Shown here in pieces: positions 37,001 through 43,889 of a stretch of 43,889 bases of DNA. Source of the stretch: Candidatus Elulimicrobium sp. (GTDB taxonomy: Bacteria > Patescibacteriota > Minisyncoccia > Phycocordibacterales > UBA918); contig DYNY01000009.1 in NCBI GenBank assembly GCA_020720815.1, positions 1-43,889 on the forward strand. The letters run 5' to 3'. Position 1 is the first letter of the stretch. The number at the start of each line of letters is the position of its first letter. The notes under the pieces are model-generated. The model worked only from the letters and a program-made list of their open reading frames with translations. It was not told the DNA's origin and made no database searches. Position numbers and translations under genes: made by a program.

Positions 37001-38356
37001 TTAACTTCCGGTTCGCATCACGATAGTAGCCACCGTCTTTAAAGCAATTTGCATATCAAGAAAGAGTGAGTGTTTTTCTAGATAAAATAAATCATAGGAA
37101 ATCTTTACCTTTGTCCGTTCGATGTCTACCCCACCCCTTGGTACATCAAAATTTTTAATTTGTGCCCAACCAGATAGTCCAGGCTTCAAGAAATGTCTAG
37201 CGTTATAGTAAGGAACTGACTTACTATAAACATCTACTAAGGCGGGCATCTCTGGCCTAGGGCCGATGAAAGAGAGGTCTCCTTTTAAAACATTAATCAG
37301 CTGTGGTAATTCATCGATTCGTGTCTTGCGCAAAAAAAGTCCAACTTTTGTATCAACCAAAGTACTTTGAAGAGCCTCTTTACCGGCGTCAGCTCCGTTT
37401 TTGGTTCTAAATTTATAAATAGTAATAACCTTGTTATGTTGACCAATTCGCTTAGTAGTGTAAAAAAGTCTACCGTTTTTATTCTCAATTTTCATCGCCA
37501 AAGCCACGAATGGGAAAATAAACACTGTCGGAATAAGTAGAACTAAAGCAAAGATTATATCCAAGGTTCGTTTAAGAAAATCGTAGACCGCACTTTTTGA
37601 TTGTGAAATATTAGCCAAAAACCAATCATACTGGATTGAACTAACCGGTACACGATCAAAAGTATCTTCATAAACTTTATTAAAATCTAAGAAAGTTATT
37701 TTAAAACGTAAAAAGGATAAATCAAAAATCTTTGGCAAAGCCGTTATGACATATTTACTATTAGGATTAGCCACCACTATATCTATCCTCTCTTTTTCAA
37801 TTAAACGTAACAGTTTCTCTTCAAAGTTTTCAGTTTTTTCGGCCGTAGCTTCATCAATAATTCGAATAAAGGTGTAACTATAGCGGTCATTGTTGTTTGT
37901 TTCATCGACCAACTCAATTGATTCCACCCCATCAGCTAATAGAATAGCCCGATGTCTAGTTTTTGGCTCAATTAATCTATATAAATAGAGTCTCCAGAAA
38001 GTTAACAGTACTACACTTAATACTAGATATATCACCAAATTTATTTTTGGTGCAATGCCAAATGGAATGACTAAAAATAGAAAAGCGGCAATGATACCAT
38101 TGATTATTTGCGTATTGATAATACGGCTAAGTAGAAGTGATTTTAGAAAAACTGTATGTTTGTCATACAAGCCAGCAATATAAAAGACAAATAGCCAAAC
38201 CGCTGACAAAGTCAAAAAGGGTCCCAAGTGCGCCGAAAAGAGTTCAGCGCTTGGGATAGAAAAGTAACGCACCAAAAGCATGAGCCACAAAGCCACCACG
38301 AAAAACAAAATGTCGCCAATAATTAATAGTCCTAGTTCTCGGGTTCTTTCTCCCAT
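37001..38356 (-). CDS. Polyprenyl glycosylphosphotransferase (bacterial sugar transferase family)
   Basis: KRTLDIIFALVLLIPT; LRKTRIDELPQLINVLKGDLSFIGPRPEMP. Confidence 0.92.
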   Translation of the reverse strand: MGERTRELGLLIIGDILFFVVALWLMLLVRYFSIPSAELFSAHLGPFLTLSAVWLFVFYIAGLYDKHTVFLKSLLLSRIINTQIINGIIAAFLFLVIPFGIAPKINLVIYLVLSVVLLTFWRLYLYRLIEPKTRHRAILLADGVESIELVDETNNNDRYSYTFIRIIDEATAEKTENFEEKLLRLIEKERIDIVVANPNSKYVITALPKIFDLSFLRFKITFLDFNKVYEDTFDRVPVSSIQYDWFLANISQSKSAVYDFLKRTLDIIFALVLLIPTVFIFPFVALAMKIENKNGRLFYTTKRIGQHNKVITIYKFRTKNGADAGKEALQSTLVDTKVGLFLRKTRIDELPQLINVLKGDLSFIGPRPEMPALVDVYSKSVPYYNARHFLKPGLSGWAQIKNFDVPRGGVDIERTKVKISYDLFYLEKHSLFLDMQIALKTVATIVMRTGS

Positions 38357-38449
38357 AAAATAAATACTCGCTAGCTATGGTACCGAAGTCCATAGAAATG
38401 GCAAGTTTTCACTTAAAACCATTTTTCGCTAGGCTTGGTATTATAAGGT

Positions 38450-39613
38450 ATGCTAAAACCAATGGAAGATATCAATCGACCCAAAATCCTCTACGTCATC
38501 ACCAAATCCTATTTTGGTGGTGCCCAACGCTATGTCTATGAATTAGCTAAGGCGACAAAAGCCAATGGTTTCCCTGTAGCGGTCGCTTGTGGTGGAAAAG
38601 AGGAATTAGTGAATAGGCTTGCTGACTCAGGAATTTTAACTTTTGAGATTGAAGGGGCACAAAGAGATATCAGTCTAATCAAAGAAATTAAAGCTCTTTA
38701 TTCTTTAAGTAGGGTAATTCGTACCTATCAACCAGAGGTAGTTCATCTCAACAGTAGTAAAGTTGGTCTTTTAGGCGCTTTATTGGCTCGATTGCTTCGA
38801 GTGCCAAAAATAATTTTTACAGCCCACGGCTGGCCCTTTCTAGAACCAACCAAAAAGCCCCTCTGGCGCGTCATGGCCTGGGTTGGCTCTTACCTAACTA
38901 GCCTACTAGCTCACCAAATAATACTGGTCAGTAATAATGATTTTAATCATACAAAAATGCTGGGTTTAAAAAATAAATTCCAAGTTATCCATACCGCCGT
39001 CACAGACTTCCCATTACTGGAACGAAAAGCAGCCCGGGAGGCTCTCTTATCAAAAGATATAATCAAAAATCATGAACAAAATATCTGGGTAGTTACCCAC
39101 GGTGAAATTAACCACAACAAAAACCTTAGTGCCGCCATAGATGCCACGGCGGAATTTAACAGCACACACACTACGAAGATATTTTACGCCATTATCGGCT
39201 CAGGTGATTTAATGGATTCCCTAAAGGAACAAGTCTCACTAAAAGGTCTAACTGAACAAGTAATGTTTTTAGGTTACCGAGAAGAGGCTCGACAATATTT
39301 ATTGGCTTTTGATATGTATCTCATGCCATCGCTTAAAGAAGGTCTGCCCTATTCCCTATTAGAGGCTGGATTTGCTGGATTACCTTGTATAGCAAGTCGA
39401 GTTGGCGGAATACCAGAAGTAATAACCGACCACCAATCTGGCATTTTAATCAATCCCGCCAATCACATGGGAATAGTTGCCGCCTTTGATTTTCTACTGA
39501 CTAATGCTGATAAAAGATCGGCCTATTCTAATGAACTAACAAAAAAAATTAAAACCAAATTTTCTTCAGAACTAATGTTTCAAAAAACCCTACCCCTTTA
39601 CACCCTAAGATAG
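38450..39613 (+). CDS. Glycosyltransferase family 4
   Basis: SYFGGAQRYVYELAKA; MPSLKEGLPYSLLEAGFAGLPCIASRVGGIPEVI. Confidence 0.9.
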   Translation: MLKPMEDINRPKILYVITKSYFGGAQRYVYELAKATKANGFPVAVACGGKEELVNRLADSGILTFEIEGAQRDISLIKEIKALYSLSRVIRTYQPEVVHLNSSKVGLLGALLARLLRVPKIIFTAHGWPFLEPTKKPLWRVMAWVGSYLTSLLAHQIILVSNNDFNHTKMLGLKNKFQVIHTAVTDFPLLERKAAREALLSKDIIKNHEQNIWVVTHGEINHNKNLSAAIDATAEFNSTHTTKIFYAIIGSGDLMDSLKEQVSLKGLTEQVMFLGYREEARQYLLAFDMYLMPSLKEGLPYSLLEAGFAGLPCIASRVGGIPEVITDHQSGILINPANHMGIVAAFDFLLTNADKRSAYSNELTKKIKTKFSSELMFQKTLPLYTLR

Positions 39614-40732
39614 GCCAATCAACTCATCTCGCTCGATTGGTTTCCTTTGAGTATATCGGCGCATAGCCAAGACCATACCGATTCCTACAAATTCGGTTAC
39701 TAAGTGTGAACCACCATAACTTAAGAAAGGAATAGTGGTGCCAGTTACGGGCATTAAGCCAATATTAATGCCGATATGAATAAAGAAGTGAGCTAATAGA
39801 TAGATAGCTACGCCAGTAGCAAATAACTTTTCAAAATTACTAGCTCCATTTACAGCATGATACAAAAGACGCAAAATTAAAATCCCAAAAAGGGTAAACA
39901 AAATTAATACCCCCAAAAGACCCCACTCTTCGGCAAAGGCCGCAAAAATAAAATCTGTTTCGTACTCAGGAAGAAATAAAAATTTTGATTGAGTACCATA
40001 CCCTATGCCTTTGCCAAATATCTCACCCGAACCAACCGCCACCGTTGATTGATAAGCATTGTAACCCGCCCCCTGAATGTCTGAAAGCGGATCAAGAAAA
40101 GTTGCAATTCGTTCTTTTTGATAATCTTTAAATGCAAACTGCCATAAACCGCCAAAGGCCATCAAGCCAATCAGAAAAACCACCACCAGATGGCGAAACT
40201 TAATCCCAGCTACCAAAATCATACCAAACCAAATAATAAAGATTATGGCAGCCGTACCAAAGTCTGGTTGCAAAAACACCAAACCAAATAGTAAAAAGGT
40301 ATATACCCCAGAAATTATAATGTGTCTAAAATCACCAATTAACTCATGTCTTTTGGCAAAATATTTGGCTAATACAGCAATTAAAATAAGTTTGGCCGGA
40401 TCTGATACTTGAAGTGAAAAAATACCTAAATCAAAACGCATACGGGCCCCCAATACTTCGTCAGCTAGGTAGAAAGTCAAAATAAGCAAGATAATTACCA
40501 CTACATAACTATAGAAAGCAGCATTATTAGTACGCAAGAATCGATAGTCAGGAATCATCGCCACAAAAAAGGCAACGGTAGCTACTAGAAGCCAGATTAT
40601 TTGGCGGTTGAAGAATACATTATCTCCAACATGGGAATAAAGGGTCGCCAGACCAAAAGCCGATAAACCCAAAACAGCACCAACCAGGATAACGTCAAAA
40701 CCAGAAAATAAACTGCGCCAGAGCTGTTGCAT
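39605..40732 (-). CDS. rodA: Rod shape-determining protein RodA (SEDS family)
   Basis: LQPDFGTAAIIF; GTTIPFLSYGGSHLVTEFVGIGMVL. Confidence 0.9.
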   Translation of the reverse strand: MQQLWRSLFSGFDVILVGAVLGLSAFGLATLYSHVGDNVFFNRQIIWLLVATVAFFVAMIPDYRFLRTNNAAFYSYVVVIILLILTFYLADEVLGARMRFDLGIFSLQVSDPAKLILIAVLAKYFAKRHELIGDFRHIIISGVYTFLLFGLVFLQPDFGTAAIIFIIWFGMILVAGIKFRHLVVVFLIGLMAFGGLWQFAFKDYQKERIATFLDPLSDIQGAGYNAYQSTVAVGSGEIFGKGIGYGTQSKFLFLPEYETDFIFAAFAEEWGLLGVLILFTLFGILILRLLYHAVNGASNFEKLFATGVAIYLLAHFFIHIGINIGLMPVTGTTIPFLSYGGSHLVTEFVGIGMVLAMRRYTQRKPIERDELIGLS

Positions 40733-40890
40733 AACTACAGAGTATACAAAGTATCAAAAAGATGCAAAGTGCACGGGAGAATACTATAGGAACCAGTGCA
40801 AAGTTAAACTTTTTTGCTCCGCCCACCACCACAATACCCACCCTCCGCAAAGAAAGTTAATTTTGTGCGGTTAAGCATTCAGTCGTGTAT

Positions 40891-42327
40891 TTATTGCAAT
40901 GGAGCAAAAACTGGTCGGTTTTTGGGTATTACTTCAATTTTAGTTGGCCCTTCCTCACACAGCCCAGTGGCAATTTGTTTATATACTTTTTCTAAGTCGG
41001 CAATAGTAGGGGCTTCATAGTAAAGATCCGGTTCTGAAGCTAAATTACGGATTAACTCAATATCTCTAGTCATTGAACCATCTTCTTTTTGTAAAGCCTG
41101 ACCAAAACCGATAGTATAAATAGTAACTGAGGCATCTTTGGCCTCTTTAGCTTTTTCTAATGCATAGGTAGCCGCATAATCGCGGTCTAGCTCATTAGTG
41201 GCAGGATTTACCGGCCTGGTGACGTCACCATCAGTTAAAAAAATGATCACCTTCCGAGCATTATCTCGATGTCGCTCTGAAGTTAATTCAGCCAAAGCAG
41301 TAGCAAAGGCATCGCCCATGTTAGTGTACTGCGTACCATCTTTTCCCATCGTTACTTGAGTCGCTGCTTTAGCGGCTATCTGTTTGTCATTAGTTAGAAC
41401 TTGCTCGATTGGTAAGGTAGCAGATGCGGAGTATGAGACCAAACCAATTTGTGTACTACTCTGTACTTGTAAAATAAAGTTTTGAGCCGCAACTTTTGCA
41501 CTTTCTAGTGGCTCCGGTGGATTGCCACCATCAGCAGCCATTGATCCAGAGCGGTCTAATACAACCATAATGTCAGACGGCACTTCACAACTCTTAATTG
41601 TTTTTGCAATTGAATTTGGCCAAGTGAAAACTACTTCGCGAGTCGTCCTTGAAGCAAGTTTATCAATTAAGGTACGCGAAACAGTAAGTGGCTTACCTTC
41701 ACTACTAAAGATTGTAGCCACGGTCTCTACCGCATCAGCATCGGTTAATTCGGTATTTTCTATCTTGGTGGTTAACCTTGGTCTAGTGTCAGCATTTTCC
41801 AAATTTAAATCTATAACACGAAACTGGTTGCGTATATAAGTGGCCGGTAACCAAAGCTCAGCTGGCTCAAATTCAAATCTTGTTTCAGTTGGTGCACGAC
41901 CGTCAGTAGTAGCAATTCTACCTTCGAAAATTGGGTAAACTGTATTCGGTGGTAGCACCGTTGTACCACTACGCTCAGCGATAAGGGAACCATTTTCTAG
42001 TAATTGGAATTTATATTTAAATTCTGGAGTCCCAGCTACCGCGTTACGATTTTGGATATAAGCTACAGCGTTATATTGCCCATCTTGGATCTTAAAACTC
42101 TCCGCCCACTCAACTACTGGATGTGTTATAGACATAGCACAAATCCTGGTACAGGTACCATCACAATCAACCCCGGCTTCGATACCATTTTGTACACTAT
42201 CAAAACAAGTAGGCGGAGTGTATGAATTGATGTAGTAAAACGCTCCCCCAGCAATTATACAGAAGGTACTAAACCCTATACCATACTGTAATCGACGCCA
42301 AAAGGCCCAAGGACGAAACTTACTCAT
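40891..42327 (-). CDS. VWA-domain protein with N-terminal TM anchor
   Basis: DIMVVLDRSGSMAADG (MIDAS DxSxS); KVIIFLTDGDVTRPVNP. Confidence 0.88.
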   Translation of the reverse strand: MSKFRPWAFWRRLQYGIGFSTFCIIAGGAFYYINSYTPPTCFDSVQNGIEAGVDCDGTCTRICAMSITHPVVEWAESFKIQDGQYNAVAYIQNRNAVAGTPEFKYKFQLLENGSLIAERSGTTVLPPNTVYPIFEGRIATTDGRAPTETRFEFEPAELWLPATYIRNQFRVIDLNLENADTRPRLTTKIENTELTDADAVETVATIFSSEGKPLTVSRTLIDKLASRTTREVVFTWPNSIAKTIKSCEVPSDIMVVLDRSGSMAADGGNPPEPLESAKVAAQNFILQVQSSTQIGLVSYSASATLPIEQVLTNDKQIAAKAATQVTMGKDGTQYTNMGDAFATALAELTSERHRDNARKVIIFLTDGDVTRPVNPATNELDRDYAATYALEKAKEAKDASVTIYTIGFGQALQKEDGSMTRDIELIRNLASEPDLYYEAPTIADLEKVYKQIATGLCEEGPTKIEVIPKNRPVFAPLQ

Positions 42328-42343
42328 GGCTTTAAGTATAGCA

Positions 42344-42375
42344 GAAACCCGCCGGCACTTTCGCGCCCGCGGGTG
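42344..42375. terminator. GC-rich hairpin downstream of the minus-strand 42390 gene
   Basis: ACCCGC.GGCGC-gaaag-TGCCG.GCGGGT followed by T run on the minus strand. Confidence 0.65.
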
Positions 42376-42389
42376 GATTCAACCATTCT

Positions 42390-42626
42390 TCACTTGGCTA
42401 GGTTAGCTTGTGTGCGCAACGCCTCGAGGGCACGCGCGTTCAGCAAATTGCTCTCGGCCTTCTCCACTGGTGAAGGTATGTACCTGTGGCACTCCTTACC
42501 GGTTGGAGGCTTGGCGACCGAACCAGTTACCAAGCGCAAGTGAACTTTTTTCTCGCTTTCGTCAGCCTTGGGGCGGTGTGCAGATTCTACCCGCCCGCAT
42601 TTTGTGCAAGAATATCCAAGTCCCAT
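42390..42626 (-). CDS. Small Cys-containing (CxxC) protein, GC-rich cassette
   Basis: MGLGYSCTKCGRVESAH; strong SD AAAGGAGG upstream of ATG. Confidence 0.7.
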   Translation of the reverse strand: MGLGYSCTKCGRVESAHRPKADESEKKVHLRLVTGSVAKPPTGKECHRYIPSPVEKAESNLLNARALEALRTQANLAK

Positions 42627-42651
42627 ATTGGACCTCCTTTGTTGTTACTAG

Positions 42652-42675
42652 CCCACACTTTATCAAAAAATCAAT
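42652..42675 (-). promoter_or_regulatory. Promoter-like element GATTGATTTTTTGATAAAGTGTGG
   Basis: Nearly identical to the element upstream of the 30504 gene (TTGATTTTTTATATAAAGTGTG). Confidence 0.6.
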
Positions 42676-42921
42676 CTTTTTACAAGCACCTCTCCTATTT
42701 TAGGACGGTTAACTGTATTATTAGGAATTACATTTTCTCGGGTAAGTTATATAAAACAAAAAAACCCTTCGTTCAAGGACTTAATGTTAAGCAAAATAAG
42801 GAGAAGTGAAACTTCAACTATATTTTGCTTATGTCGGCGCAATGATAGTTTCGACCCCGCAGGGAAAAACTATCATATGCGAGCGACTAGCGCCTAATCT
42901 TTCCTGCCAACTTTAGTTGGC

Positions 42922-42975
42922 ACTCCTAAATACAAAAAGCCTGTACAGGTGTACAGGCTTTTTGTATTTAGGAGT
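42922..42975. terminator. Very long perfect hairpin ACTCCTAAATACAAAAAGCCTGTACA-gg-TGTACAGGCTTTTTGTATTTAGGAGT
   Basis: 26-bp perfect arms immediately 3' of the minus-strand 5S. Confidence 0.9.
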
Positions 42976-42985
42976 ATTAAAAACT

Positions 42986-43103
42986 TAATGTTGGCGCCTA
43001 CCTACTCTGCCCCATAAATGGAGTACCATCGGCGATGGAGAGCTTAACTTCCGAGTTCGGAATGAGATCGGGTGGACCCTCTCCGCTAAAGCACCAACAT
43101 TAA
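42986..43103 (-). rRNA. rrf: 5S ribosomal RNA
   Basis: Reverse strand TAATGTTGGTGCTTTAGCGGAGAGGGTCCACCCGATCTCATTCCGAACTCGGAAGTTAAG...CGCCAACATTA. Confidence 0.95.
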
Positions 43104-43519
43104 ATTTTCAATAAACGTCATCCGCTTACAAACTGCGTAAAGAACGCGAGAGGTGGAGGAGACCAACAGACAGGTGGCGAACTTTACGGCTTACGATCCT
43201 GAATGTCTTTCGACTTCAATTCACGCGAGCTATTGTTCCCTATTTGTTGACACATCCCCTCCACTTTTTATCTCTCACGCGAGTCCATGTCACATACATG
43301 ACAGAATCCTCTACGCAATTTGTAATAATTACTATATTCAATATTAGTTTAGTGTTTGCACACTAAATCGCATATTCTAGTTTTCTGGCGGTGAATTTCG
43401 AATAAATTCACCGCTGACTTTTTGTATTTAACACAACTTAAACATTCAATCCATTGTTCAGCTTCTTTGTTACAGCATTTCTGTAGTTACGTACACGCTT
43501 TTACCGCATGCAACGTTCC

Positions 43520-43889
<370 letters not shown>

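Noticed and set aside
42785-42930. tmRNA (ssrA) based on AGTTTCGAC and flanking stem
   Set aside because: No tag reading frame ending in Ala-Ala, no TPsiC/acceptor 3' half before the terminator; kept only as an unknown structured element.
43105-43510. tRNA in the long 23S-5S spacer
   Set aside because: No cloverleaf or TTCGANTC-type T-arm found on either strand by eye.

Overview
The window looks like part of a reduced, AT-leaning genome of the Candidate Phyla Radiation (Parcubacteria-like, judged from the 16S and gene repertoire). Contents: a plus-strand surface-glycan locus (asparagine synthase, glycosyltransferases, FkbM methyltransferases, GT11 fucosyltransferase); a minus-strand block with cell-envelope genes (L,D-transpeptidase/D,D-carboxypeptidase fusion, murC, murD, a T4SS-type ATPase); a RAYT/REP unit between murD and murC; tRNA-Ile(GAU); a stand-alone 16S rRNA; pyrH, secF, secD, folD, rodA and a VWA protein; and the 3' end of 23S plus 5S. 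The most striking pattern has three parts. (1) The 16S 3' end lacks the CCUCC anti-Shine-Dalgarno (reads ...GUCGUGGAUUAAUUCC). (2) Most AT-rich genes start 5-9 nt after a -10 box with no SD, which suggests leaderless mRNAs. (3) Scattered through this genome are GC-rich cassettes encoding mostly secreted or membrane proteins of unknown function. Each has an SD (AAGGAG-type), most have a longer 5' leader, several share promoter sequences between loci, and each has a hairpin terminator. This apparently separate expression style is the best candidate for an undescribed system. All calls are from reading the sequence; no database search was run.
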